NCBI GenBank assembly: GCA_964407525.1
Contig: CAYOWC010000008.1
Location: 1 to 48,080 of the forward strand
DNA length: 48,080 bases
Source of the DNA: DUZB01 sp964407525
GTDB lineage: Bacteria; Desulfobacterota; DSM-4660; Desulfatiglandales; Desulfatiglandaceae
Direction of reading: 5' to 3'
Shown here: positions 25,325-33,495 of the stretch, in pieces
Position numbering within the stretch: the stretch's first letter is position 1
Layout: each line of letters begins with the position of its first letter
Notes under the pieces: model-generated
The model's database searches: none
Told to the model about the DNA's origin: nothing
Seen by the model: the letters and a program-made list of their open reading frames with translations, nothing else
Translations under genes and position numbers: made by a program

Positions 25325-25981
25325 TTAATCCGCCGACCAGTGCCGACCGTCGGCAAGCTCAGTAACGATGGTTCCTTTCGGGGTATTGCTTCCAAATTCC
25401 TGTTTCAACTCGTACAATGCATCAAATCCATCTTCGATGGTATTGTAGTAAAAATCCTCCGCCAGCATCCTGAATGTTTCAGGCTCCTGCTCCAGTTTGC
25501 ATGCTTTCATGTACATTTGGATCAAGTCGCCAAGCATACCGTGAAAGCTGTGAAAGAAAGCGAGATCATCAAGCAATTCCAAGTCAACAGGGCACCTTCT
25601 AATTCCAAACAACAGGAGTTCTTTCAGGCAGATATTTCCTTTTCTGAAATACCTCCTCAAAAGCGGAACGTTCGGATCCTCTGCATGCTTTTCTTTCAGA
25701 AATGCTTCCAGAACCCCTTCTGACAGGACCAGATTTCCAGCAAAATATTCAACAAGAAGCCGCTGGTTTCTATTCAAAGGCACCGCTTTTCCTTCTTCCT
25801 CTTCTTCTGAATCGTAACGGTCAAACCACTCGAAACCAATCTCAGGCAACCCGAAACGATAATCATCAGGATATTCATTGAAAACACTGTGGCCTCTGTC
25901 AAACATGATCCCATCTCTCAATTTCCAGTATTCCTTGAAAATCCTGTTCAATTTTTTTTTGGTTTTATCTTCCTTCCCCAT
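25325..25981 (-). CDS. hypothetical acidic protein
   Basis: 218 residues, soluble, with an acidic run (DSEEEEEG, about 54-61) and an all-helical appearance in the second half (LLRRYFRKG...LEQEPETFRMLAEDFYYNT), possibly TPR-like. No catalytic motif or signal peptide is visible. GGGAGAAGGAAAG precedes the ATG, which supports it as a real gene. It is convergent with pyrF and divergent from the hpnN-like gene. I do not recognise the family. Confidence 0.65.
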   Translation of the reverse strand: MGKEDKTKKKLNRIFKEYWKLRDGIMFDRGHSVFNEYPDDYRFGLPEIGFEWFDRYDSEEEEEGKAVPLNRNQRLLVEYFAGNLVLSEGVLEAFLKEKHAEDPNVPLLRRYFRKGNICLKELLLFGIRRCPVDLELLDDLAFFHSFHGMLGDLIQMYMKACKLEQEPETFRMLAEDFYYNTIEDGFDALYELKQEFGSNTPKGTIVTELADGRHWSAD

Positions 25982-26255
25982 CTTTCCTTCTCCCTGAAAC
26001 TTCTCCTCTCTCGAAAATCACAGAAAGAAGCGCCATCCCTTCCATCCGTGAGAAAAACCCCTCAATTGGAAGCAGAAACCGTTTTCGAGTGTTTTCCATA
26101 CAATTTTTATATTATAAGAACTTTTTAAGCCAAGTGAAGCATAAAAATGCGCTAATTTTCCTTCCTTTCAGGTTATGAAGCAAGAGCGATTCCCAGCTTT
26201 TCGTTGCCTTTAAGAAAGGGGTTGGGTATAATCCATTTCCGTGAATCCATAGGAC

Positions 26256-29006
26256 ATGAAAGATGAAAGCTGTAAAAACCGACATAATTCGATGCAAACA
26301 ATAAGGCGCGTAAAGAATACCCTCATAACCATCCTCTGGAAAGCTGTTTCCTCCCACCCGGGTATTGTCATAGGAACCGGAATTTTGCTGGCTTTGGCAT
26401 CCGCTGCCTTCGCCTTCTTTTTCCTGCAAATCAACAGTAACCAGGACAGTCTCGTTTCATCCAGTCTCCCTTATCATGAAAGATATCTGGAACACATCAG
26501 AAACTTTGGTGACCAGGAATACCTCTATGTGGTGATAAAAACCGGCGACACCGAAACAGGTAAAAAAGAAGCCGTACAATTTGCTGAGGCGTTGAATTAT
26601 CGACTCTCTGTTCACCCGGAATTCATCAGCGCCGTTTACTACTGCGTTTCAGAAACAGATATTGGCAACCACGCACTGTTTTTCACTTCATTGAAAGAAG
26701 CAGAAACGCTCTCCAAAACCATTCTTGCGCTCGCCCCATACATGAATAGGTGGATCAGCGATCCAACACTGGCTGCGTTCTTCGATCTGATCAGCGAACT
26801 CTTGGTAAAGGGGGGTGGGAACATCCAGGATATGGACCCTGCTATGATGGGAAAAGCACTGGAAACCCTTGGAGCGCTTCTCAAAAACATGGACGAAATC
26901 CTGCAGAAAAAAACCCAATACAGTCCACTCGCCGGATTTTCCCAACCCGTGAAACGCTATTTCTTCACAACCAACGACAAACTTCTCATCATGCGCCTTC
27001 TACCCGTCAAAGATTATGGGACCATGGACGTAATCCGCAAACCACTCGAGATGGTTCGCCAGGCCATTGATGCCACGAAGGCTGAATTCCCGTCCGTTAC
27101 GGCAGGCCTTACAGGAAGACCGGTACTTCAGGCGGATGAAATGGAAACAACCAACAACGATATGACAATGGCCGCCATCGTTGCCGTCACTCTCGTCGGC
27201 ATCCTCTTCATGGTCATTCTCCATGGTTGGCTCAGACCTTTTTTTGTTCTATTATGCCTGTTCGCAGCCATGGCCTGGAGCTTTGGTTTTGCGACGGCTA
27301 CCGTTGGAAATCTGAATTTGCTTTCCATCGTCTTTGCCCTGGTTCTTATTGGCATTGGTGTAGATTTCGGAGTACACATGGTCATGCGCTACGTCGAGGC
27401 CAATAAAGGGGGACTTGGTCCGGAAGATGCCGTCAAAGCCACCATGTTTCGAACAGGCCCCGGCATCATCCTTGGGGCCATTACCTCCGTTTGTGCCTTT
27501 TATTCCGTGCTTGGATCTGACTTTGTCGGTCTTTCCGAACTGGGACTCATCGGGGGGACGGGAGTCCTGTTCTGCCTGATCTCCATGATGACAATCCTCC
27601 CTGCCATGTTGTTGATCACCGGGAAGAAAAAGCTGTTCCCATCCTCCGCACCCAGGGTTACGGCCATGCCTTTTTTTGAACCCATCCTGAGAAAACCGAT
27701 GCGGATCATTCTGATTCTGATCGTAATCAGCCTCGCCGGCCTTCCCGGCCTCTTCAGAGTGAAATTCAGTTACAATCTGCTCGAACTTCAGGCCCAAGGC
27801 CTTGAATCCGTTGAGTATGAAAAAATCCTGATAGATTCTTCCGGAGAATCCACATGGTATGCGATTCTTGTGGCAGACAGTCTCGACGAAATAAAAAGGC
27901 TTACTCAAAGAGTGCAAACCATGCCCACGGTGGCCAAAGTTGAAAGCGTGCTTGATTTTTTTCCTGAACAGCAGGCCGTCAAATCCGCGCTGTTCCAGGA
28001 ATCGGCAACAGCACTCGGACCTGTCGCAGAAGGTGTTGCCTTGACCGAAAGACCTGATGCGAACAAATTGACCAAAGCCCTCACAAGGCTTTCCGATGCA
28101 TTTGAAATCCTTGAAGAACAATTGTTCACGTCCGGAGCCACAAAAGAACTTTCCCAAGTGGATCAGATGCTCGAATACATCCATTCGGCACAGGCCATTC
28201 TTGAACAGGAAAAAGAAAGGGCAGCGTTACTTGAAGGGATGCAGAATGGTCTGGCGCTCGATCTCAACAAAATCTTAAAGAAACTGACAAAATTGCTGAA
28301 AGCGGAACAGATGACCCCCGACGATCTTCCCTCTTCACTAAAGGATCTGCACATAGGAAAAGACGGAAGATATCAAATCAAGGTAATTCCAAAAGAGGAT
28401 GTATGGGACTTCGATAAATTGAATCGTTTTGTGGCTGGATTGAGAGAAGTCGACCCTGAAGTGAGCGGTGTCCCGGTGGGGGTCCTCGAATCTGCCCGCC
28501 TGATGCACAGGACCTTTCTCTCTGCGGCCGGACTAACCATCGTACTGGTCATAATTATCCTCTGGCTTTATTCCCGATCCTTCAGGTATATTTTCCTCAC
28601 CATGCTGCCCCTGGGAGTCAGCATACTATGGCTGCTTGAAATCATGGGCTGGTTCGGCCTCCACTTTAACCTGGCAAATTTTTTTGCCATACCGATCCTC
28701 ATTGCCATCGGGGTAGACGGAGGGGTACATCTCCTAGCACGATGGCGAGAGCTCCAGATTCCCCTGATCCAGTACCCGAAAGAAAAATCCGGAAGTCTTT
28801 TCAACACCAGCACTCCGACCGCTGTGGTACTGAGCTTCGCCACGACCATGATTGGATTCGGAGGACTGCTCTTCGCCCATCATCGGGGCATGGCAGGGCT
28901 TGGAACAGTTATGGTGATAGGTTCTTTTACAGGGATGCTGGCATCTATTCTGGTATTACCCCCTGTTCTAAAACTCTTGGGAAATTTCAATAAAAACCTT
29001 CGTTGA
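26256..29006 (+). CDS. hpnN: RND/MMPL-family exporter, HpnN-like (hopanoid transport)
   Basis: A 916-residue RND protein with duplicated halves. Each half has one helix, a large periplasmic loop, then five helices. GIGVDFGVHMVMR in the first half and AIGVDGGVHLLARW in the second are the conserved charged membrane motifs. The first loop start (FFLQINSNQDSLVSSSLP) and the FSYNLLELQAQGLESVEYEK segment resemble hopanoid-associated HpnN, which moves hopanoids to the outer membrane in Rhodopseudomonas. hpnH lies three genes downstream and supports this. A generic MMPL exporter is the alternative. The start may be ATG 26256 or ATG 26295. Neither has a strong SD. Confidence 0.75.
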   Translation: MKDESCKNRHNSMQTIRRVKNTLITILWKAVSSHPGIVIGTGILLALASAAFAFFFLQINSNQDSLVSSSLPYHERYLEHIRNFGDQEYLYVVIKTGDTETGKKEAVQFAEALNYRLSVHPEFISAVYYCVSETDIGNHALFFTSLKEAETLSKTILALAPYMNRWISDPTLAAFFDLISELLVKGGGNIQDMDPAMMGKALETLGALLKNMDEILQKKTQYSPLAGFSQPVKRYFFTTNDKLLIMRLLPVKDYGTMDVIRKPLEMVRQAIDATKAEFPSVTAGLTGRPVLQADEMETTNNDMTMAAIVAVTLVGILFMVILHGWLRPFFVLLCLFAAMAWSFGFATATVGNLNLLSIVFALVLIGIGVDFGVHMVMRYVEANKGGLGPEDAVKATMFRTGPGIILGAITSVCAFYSVLGSDFVGLSELGLIGGTGVLFCLISMMTILPAMLLITGKKKLFPSSAPRVTAMPFFEPILRKPMRIILILIVISLAGLPGLFRVKFSYNLLELQAQGLESVEYEKILIDSSGESTWYAILVADSLDEIKRLTQRVQTMPTVAKVESVLDFFPEQQAVKSALFQESATALGPVAEGVALTERPDANKLTKALTRLSDAFEILEEQLFTSGATKELSQVDQMLEYIHSAQAILEQEKERAALLEGMQNGLALDLNKILKKLTKLLKAEQMTPDDLPSSLKDLHIGKDGRYQIKVIPKEDVWDFDKLNRFVAGLREVDPEVSGVPVGVLESARLMHRTFLSAAGLTIVLVIIILWLYSRSFRYIFLTMLPLGVSILWLLEIMGWFGLHFNLANFFAIPILIAIGVDGGVHLLARWRELQIPLIQYPKEKSGSLFNTSTPTAVVLSFATTMIGFGGLLFAHHRGMAGLGTVMVIGSFTGMLASILVLPPVLKLLGNFNKNLR

Positions 29007-29021
29007 ATAGTTGAGTGGTTT

Positions 29022-29203
29022 AGGATCGTGGATGCAATAACTTTCGTAAGTAGGCGCATAGATTTGGGCCAGGTTTGTTCGATATAAAATCACAAGAGCT
29101 GAAGTAATAGCGGGCTATTTCAATGTTCTTTTGATTTCATATCGGGCGAAAATGGTCTGAAGTTATGATGCATAGTTGGGCTAGCTATTGCGTCCACGAT
29201 CCT
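29022..29203. repeat. 182-bp imperfect palindrome between hpnN and binding-protein genes
   Basis: The ends, AGGATCGTGGATGCAATA (29022-29039) and the complement of 29186-29203, agree in 17 of 18 bases. A second stem joins 29077-29099 with 29125-29147 with a one-base bulge. The centre is AATAGC-gg-GCTATT (29106-29119), which lies exactly on the symmetry axis of the ends. This is a small miniature-transposon-like or structured-RNA element with no coding capacity. Confidence 0.75.
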
Positions 29204-29244
29204 TAGAGGTCGATTTGAAAATAGAATGAAAAAAGGATTCTCTC

Positions 29245-30102
29245 ATGAAAATGAAAAGGCTGCATACACTGAAACTGGCATTTCTATTCACATGGGTCGC
29301 AGGCTTTATGATTTGCTGGAATGCTCATCCGGTTTCAGGAAAAGATCTTGATTTCGCCGTGATCCAGCCTGGACAACCGGGCAACCCTGATCAGGCCCAA
29401 CCAGTTATGGATACCCTGGCCGTTTACGTTCAGAAAAAATTGGGCCATAGTGTTTCTGTAAAAGGCCATTATTTCAACAAACTGGAAGACGCTCTTCAAT
29501 TCATGGAAAAGGCTCCACCGGTCTGGGGCATCGTGCGCCTTGGTTTCTATTCCGGTGAGGCCCAACGTTTCAACATGGTTCCAATTGCTTCAACCCTTCC
29601 AGGAGGCTTAGCCGCCGACAAATGGCACCTCGTTACCCGTAAGAGCGGTCCTGGTGATTGGCAGAGCCTGAAGGGCAAGGTTTTTGGAAATATGCTCTTC
29701 GAACAAAACGCGGCAGCATGTATTCTCTTTGACCAGCCCGTTCAAACGTTGCCATTTCAACTGAAGGGAACCTACCGACCCCTGCGGTCGTTGCGAAAGG
29801 TTGCCGCTGGGAAGGCGGCGGGTGCGGTATTGGACAACACCCAGTACAAGGCCATCAAGGCTATGAGTATAGCAGATAAAATCAAGATGATACACTCCTC
29901 ACGGGAATTGCCTTCAGACCCGGTCGTATGGTTCGGAAAGCCCGACCAGTGGATGGAGAAACTTTCCGGAATTCTGTTGGGAATGAAGAAAGATCCGGAT
30001 GCCGCATCCCTGCTTCGCATGCTTCAAACCGAGGGATTCGGCCCAGTGAATAAAAATCTTTCATCCTTCAAACGTGGGAAAACTGATGTGTGTTTTGAGT
30101 AG
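29245..30102 (+). CDS. PhnD-like periplasmic substrate-binding protein
   Basis: 285 residues with an N-terminal signal (hydrophobic LAFLFTWVAGFMICW, cleavage probably after PVSG). The remainder resembles the phosphate/phosphite/phosphonate-binding PhnD family fold: DFAVIQPGQPGNP at the start, a central SLKGKVFGN motif, and AGAVLDNTQYKAIKA. No ABC permease or ATPase lies nearby, so it is not a standard ABC importer. It sits between the HpnN-like exporter and a lipoprotein and overlaps the latter by 17 bp, implying a joint envelope role, perhaps lipid shuttling. That role is inference. Confidence 0.7.
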   Translation: MKMKRLHTLKLAFLFTWVAGFMICWNAHPVSGKDLDFAVIQPGQPGNPDQAQPVMDTLAVYVQKKLGHSVSVKGHYFNKLEDALQFMEKAPPVWGIVRLGFYSGEAQRFNMVPIASTLPGGLAADKWHLVTRKSGPGDWQSLKGKVFGNMLFEQNAAACILFDQPVQTLPFQLKGTYRPLRSLRKVAAGKAAGAVLDNTQYKAIKAMSIADKIKMIHSSRELPSDPVVWFGKPDQWMEKLSGILLGMKKDPDAASLLRMLQTEGFGPVNKNLSSFKRGKTDVCFE

Positions 30103-30847
30103 ATCTCTCCTCCTGTTTTTCATTATTTTCTGTATAGGGGCATGTGCGCAAAGGAACGATTTTATCCACGAAGATAAGAATCCCGCCAAAACACAAGAGT
30201 TCGAAGAAAACCGGTTGTTATGGAAATCCTGCAGCAGGAACGACGCAGAGGAATTGGCTCTGAAGGCGCAGGAAGACGGCCTGGCGGCCTTAGATGCCGC
30301 AGCCTGTTATGCTTTTTTAGCCAGACAGGGGGGAGATAGGGCAGAAAGACTTGCTGATGCAAAAGAAGGGAGAAGGATGGCTGAAACTGCGGTAAAATCC
30401 TCTCCCGAAAGCGGAACGGCCCATTATCTCACAGCATATCTTATCGGACTTGAAGCCGAAAATGATCCCGCCAGAGGCCTTGAACTTGTACCGATTTTAG
30501 AACGAGAAGCCTTGACTGCAGCGCACTTAGACCCTAATATTGACGATGGCGGTCCGGACAGGATGCTTGGAGAACTTTATCTGCGAGCCCCTTCCGTCCC
30601 CATAAGCGTGGGGGATATTGAGAAGGCCATCTTTCATTTTAGAAAAGCTGCAAAACTGGCTCCGGACTTTTTGCAAAACAGGATCGGGCTGGTGGAGGCC
30701 CTCACTGAAGATGAGGACCCTGTTGAGGCCTGTTTTGAAATGGAGAAGATCTTTGCTCGGATGCCGCCGAAGAAAGGGATGACGACTGAATGGAAACGAG
30801 CCGTGGAACTCCTCAAACGGATCTGCGGAGTGTGCAACGAAAAATAA
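30086..30847 (+). CDS. TPR-containing lipoprotein (TatT-like)
   Basis: 253 residues. The signal peptide ends in the lipobox IGAC, which predicts lipid attachment at Cys-20. The rest is helical repeats: AHYLTAYLIGLEAEN, GGPDRMLGELYLRAPSVPISVGDIEKAIFHFRKAAKLAP and a further pair. The YLRAPSVP-.-S-GD--KA phrase resembles the TRAP-associated TatT family. The start is ATG 30086, or GTG 30074. Both overlap the preceding gene and indicate translational coupling. It probably resides in the periplasm at the outer or inner membrane as a partner of the PhnD-like protein and HpnN. Confidence 0.7.
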   Translation: MCVLSRSLLLFFIIFCIGACAQRNDFIHEDKNPAKTQEFEENRLLWKSCSRNDAEELALKAQEDGLAALDAAACYAFLARQGGDRAERLADAKEGRRMAETAVKSSPESGTAHYLTAYLIGLEAENDPARGLELVPILEREALTAAHLDPNIDDGGPDRMLGELYLRAPSVPISVGDIEKAIFHFRKAAKLAPDFLQNRIGLVEALTEDEDPVEACFEMEKIFARMPPKKGMTTEWKRAVELLKRICGVCNEK

Positions 30848-30850
30848 AGT

Positions 30851-30924
30851 CAGCAATTAACCGTTAGCGTAGGAACTTTAACCAGTTTGATATTGTAAAA
30901 CCAACGGCTGACAGCTAATTGCTT
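30851..30924. repeat. dispersed palindromic element, copy 2 (short)
   Basis: The inverted ends are CAGCAATTAACCGTTAGCG and CGGCTGACAGCTAATTGC. The interior GATATTGTA is the complement of the TACAATAT/CAATATC words in copies 1 and 3, so this shorter copy is inverted relative to them. It separates the lipoprotein gene from hpnH. Confidence 0.6.
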
Positions 30925-30944
30925 CATAAAGACAGGGAGATAAA

Positions 30945-31973
30945 TTGGCAATACCTGCAATTCAAAAAGCTAGAATCGGCACCTATATATTTAAGAAAAG
31001 ACTCAGAGGGCAGGATAGATATCCTTTGACATTCATGCTGGAACCGCTCTTTCGCTGCAATCTCCACTGCCGGGGTTGTGGAAAAATTGATTACCCTTCT
31101 GAAATTCTGAACAAGGTCATGTCGCAAAAAGAGTGTCTGGACGCTGCGGAAGAATGTGGCGCCCCTGTTGTCTGTATTGCAGGGGGGGAACCTCTCCTTC
31201 ACCCGGATATTCCTGCAATTGTCGAAGGGTTGACGCAACGAAAGAAATTCGTTTATCTGTGCACAAATGCCCTTCTGGTCAAAAAACGTATAGAAGAATT
31301 TACCCCATCCAACTACTTGACTTTCAATGTGCACATCGATGGTTTGAACGAGCGACACGACGACAGGGTCTGCCTCACCGGGACCTTCAAAAAAGCGGTG
31401 GAGGCCATAGGCCTCCTACTGTCGGGTGGATTCCGCGTCACCACCAACACCACCCTGTTCAAAGGGGAAACGGCCGAGGGTGCAGCCGAACTGTTCGATT
31501 TCCTGACTTCTCTCAAGGTTGAATCCATGACCGTATCCTCCGCTTTCAAGTATGAAAAGGCGACCGACCAAGAAAGTTTCTTCAATCGCGAAGAATCTAT
31601 TGAGCTTTTCAAGTCGATCTTCCATCTTGGAAAGAACAGCCATTGGAGTTTTAATCACAGCAGTCTTTTCCTGGATTTTCTTGCCGGAAATCAGAATTAT
31701 GCTTGCCTTCCATGGGGAATTCCCACACGCAATATATTCGGGTGGCAAAAACCGTGCTACCTCCTGAATGACGGGTACGAGCCCACCTTTGAGAAATTAT
31801 TGGCCAACACCGACTGGTCCAGATACGGGGTCGGGAAGGATCCCAGATGTACCAACTGCATGCTTCACTCCGGCTTTGAAGCAACCGCTGTATTAGACAC
31901 GGTGAAGCACCCTTTCAAAGCCATGAAAGTCAGCCTACGGGGCGTAAACGGAAGGAACGACAAAAGGGTATAA
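30945..31973 (+). CDS. hpnH: hopanoid biosynthesis radical SAM protein HpnH
   Basis: 342 residues. The radical SAM motif CNLHCRGC (CX3CX2C) lies inside the family hallmark LEPLFRCNL...GCGKIDYP. GGEPLLHPDI, VYLCTNALL, FNVHIDGL, LFLDFLAGNQNY, TRNIFGWQKPCYLL and GFEATAVLDTVKHP are all typical of HpnH. The enzyme joins the 5'-deoxyadenosyl radical to diploptene to give adenosylhopane, the entry to extended hopanoids. The start is TTG after AGGGAGATAAA. Cyclase (shc) and hpnG are not in the window. A second radical SAM gene begins four bases after its stop. Confidence 0.93.
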   Translation: MAIPAIQKARIGTYIFKKRLRGQDRYPLTFMLEPLFRCNLHCRGCGKIDYPSEILNKVMSQKECLDAAEECGAPVVCIAGGEPLLHPDIPAIVEGLTQRKKFVYLCTNALLVKKRIEEFTPSNYLTFNVHIDGLNERHDDRVCLTGTFKKAVEAIGLLLSGGFRVTTNTTLFKGETAEGAAELFDFLTSLKVESMTVSSAFKYEKATDQESFFNREESIELFKSIFHLGKNSHWSFNHSSLFLDFLAGNQNYACLPWGIPTRNIFGWQKPCYLLNDGYEPTFEKLLANTDWSRYGVGKDPRCTNCMLHSGFEATAVLDTVKHPFKAMKVSLRGVNGRNDKRV

Positions 31974-31977
31974 ACAT

Positions 31978-32874
31978 ATGGAAATCACAGACGAACCGGA
32001 AGAAATGCATTATGAGGGGATGTGCATCAGGCCTCCGAGTGAAGCCTACAGCATATTGCTGCAAGTCACCTTGGGTTGTTCTCACAACAAATGTAGCTTT
32101 TGCGGGACATACAAAGACAAAAGATTTGCCATTAAAGACGATGATATCATCCTGAACGATATCCGATTTGCATCCAAATATATGAAAAGGCAGGACAGGC
32201 TGTTCCTGATGGATGGAGATGCATTGATCATCCCCCAAAAAAGGCTGATGTGGATACTCGATCGAATCAAAGAATACCTGCCATGGGTCAGACGGGTGGG
32301 CGCCTATGGCAACGCAAAGGGCATCGGGATGAAAACCCCCGATCAGCTACAGGATCTCAAAAAAAATGGCCTCGGAATTCTCTATATGGGGGTTGAAACC
32401 GGGGACGATGCGTTGCTCAAGCATATCTGTAAAGGGGCAAGCGCTCAACGCCTGATTGACATGGGAAGGAGGGTACGGGAAGCAGGCATAAAACTCTCAG
32501 TCACTGTCCTTCTGGGGATCGGAGGGAAGGAAAGATCCCTGGAACATGCGAAGGCTACAGGCAGGCTCCTGAGCGCCATGGGCCCCAATTATATAGGAGC
32601 ACTGACAGTCATGACCATTCCCGGAACCCGGCTCCATGATGAATTTGAAAGCGGCGCTTTTGAACTCCCCTCAGAAAAAGGCATGCTTCTGGAATTAAGG
32701 GAGATGATTAAACATACAGACCTGAGCCGCGGCCTCTTCTTCTCCAACCATGCCTCTAACTACCTGCCCATAAAAGCGAGACTGCCCAAGGGGAAACAGG
32801 ATGCCCTCGACCAGATAGACAATGCTCTGGAGGGAAAAGTGGGATTGAGGCAGGAGTGGATGCGAGCGCTCTAA
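31978..32874 (+). CDS. radical SAM protein of unknown function, coupled to hpnH
   Basis: 298 residues, Elp3/MiaB-type radical SAM core. The cluster motif is CSHNKCSFC, a CX4CX2C spacing instead of the usual CX3CX2C, within the recurrent phrase VTLGCSHNKCSFCG. Further blocks are YMGVETGDDALL and SVTVLLGIGGKE. The family is widespread in anaerobes without an assigned reaction, as far as I know. The four-base spacing after hpnH points to co-translation and suggests a role in hopanoid modification, although the family also occurs in other contexts. No B12 domain is present. Confidence 0.85.
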   Translation: MEITDEPEEMHYEGMCIRPPSEAYSILLQVTLGCSHNKCSFCGTYKDKRFAIKDDDIILNDIRFASKYMKRQDRLFLMDGDALIIPQKRLMWILDRIKEYLPWVRRVGAYGNAKGIGMKTPDQLQDLKKNGLGILYMGVETGDDALLKHICKGASAQRLIDMGRRVREAGIKLSVTVLLGIGGKERSLEHAKATGRLLSAMGPNYIGALTVMTIPGTRLHDEFESGAFELPSEKGMLLELREMIKHTDLSRGLFFSNHASNYLPIKARLPKGKQDALDQIDNALEGKVGLRQEWMRAL

Positions 32875-32917
32875 GTTTCCATCCATAAATGGCCCTTTTC
32901 CGCAATGTCGGCGTCAA

Positions 32918-33023
32918 ACTGTGGGTTTCCTTGTGCGACGTACTATCGTACGTCTCCGCACAAACCCTTGTTTTCCTTGACCTTGCAGAAAATTGCACAT
33001 TTTTGAATTGGAAACCCGCAGTG
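32918..33023. repeat. palindromic intergenic repeat with nested hairpin
   Basis: The outer arms (32918-32930 ACTGTGGGTTTCC and 33010-33023) match in 12 of 14 positions. Inside is a hairpin TTGTGCG-ACGTAC-tatc-GTACGT-(ctc)-CGCACAA at 32931-32963. It lies between convergent genes (radical SAM and thioesterase) and may terminate transcription. I recall similar GTACGT-bearing hairpins in other Desulfobacterota genomes, but this is unverified. Confidence 0.6.
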
Positions 33024-33035
33024 CCCCAAATTGGC

Positions 33036-33494
33036 TTATTGGACAGACACTGATGAAACAAAGTTCTTCAGAATTTCAAATATGTCTCCGGGGATCGCAA
33101 CGGCCCGAAAATGATCCGGATCGGAGACGTCCAGGCAGATCCTTCTTTCAAACCCTCTTACCATGAGAACATCATCCTCTGATGACCGTATTTCATGCTT
33201 CAAAAGCACCCTTTTTTCTTCCAGCGCATCCAGGGTCGTTACGATGCGAATCTCCTGATGGTACCTGCCCGGAGCAAAATATTTGCACGAAGTTTCTACC
33301 AACCCGAAAATAAGGCCCCGTTCCTTCCAGAGGTCCCCTTGCCTGAAACCCGCAGCCTCAAAAAAGAGATGCCCGCAGCCATCAATCCACTCATAATACC
33401 TGGGGTAAAAAACAATGCCGAGCGCATCCAGATCGCCCCACATGATTTTCCGTTCAACAACGGTCTCTTTCGTCTCCTCGGCTGGAAGCTCCAT
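33036..33494 (-). CDS. acyl-CoA thioesterase, 4-hydroxybenzoyl-CoA thioesterase family
   Basis: A 152-residue single hot-dog domain. WGDLDALGIVFYPRYYEWID matches the catalytic helix entry of the 4HBT family, with the catalytic Asp before the ALG turn. The C-terminus FRAVAIPGDIFEIL resembles the Pseudomonas 4-hydroxybenzoyl-CoA thioesterase end. It hydrolyses an acyl- or aroyl-CoA in the cytoplasm, and in an aromatic degrader an aroyl-CoA is plausible. The ATG lies one base past the ftsY stop, so translation is coupled to ftsY. The frame is open further upstream inside ftsY. YbgC-like general thioesterase is the alternative. Confidence 0.82.
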   Translation of the reverse strand: MELPAEETKETVVERKIMWGDLDALGIVFYPRYYEWIDGCGHLFFEAAGFRQGDLWKERGLIFGLVETSCKYFAPGRYHQEIRIVTTLDALEEKRVLLKHEIRSSEDDVLMVRGFERRICLDVSDPDHFRAVAIPGDIFEILKNFVSSVSVQ

Positions 33495-33495
33495 A

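Noticed and set aside
27252..28184. 310-codon minus-strand ORF inside the hpnN-like gene
   Set aside because: It lies entirely antisense to a well supported RND exporter, and its His/Gln/Gly-rich composition is typical of a shadow frame.
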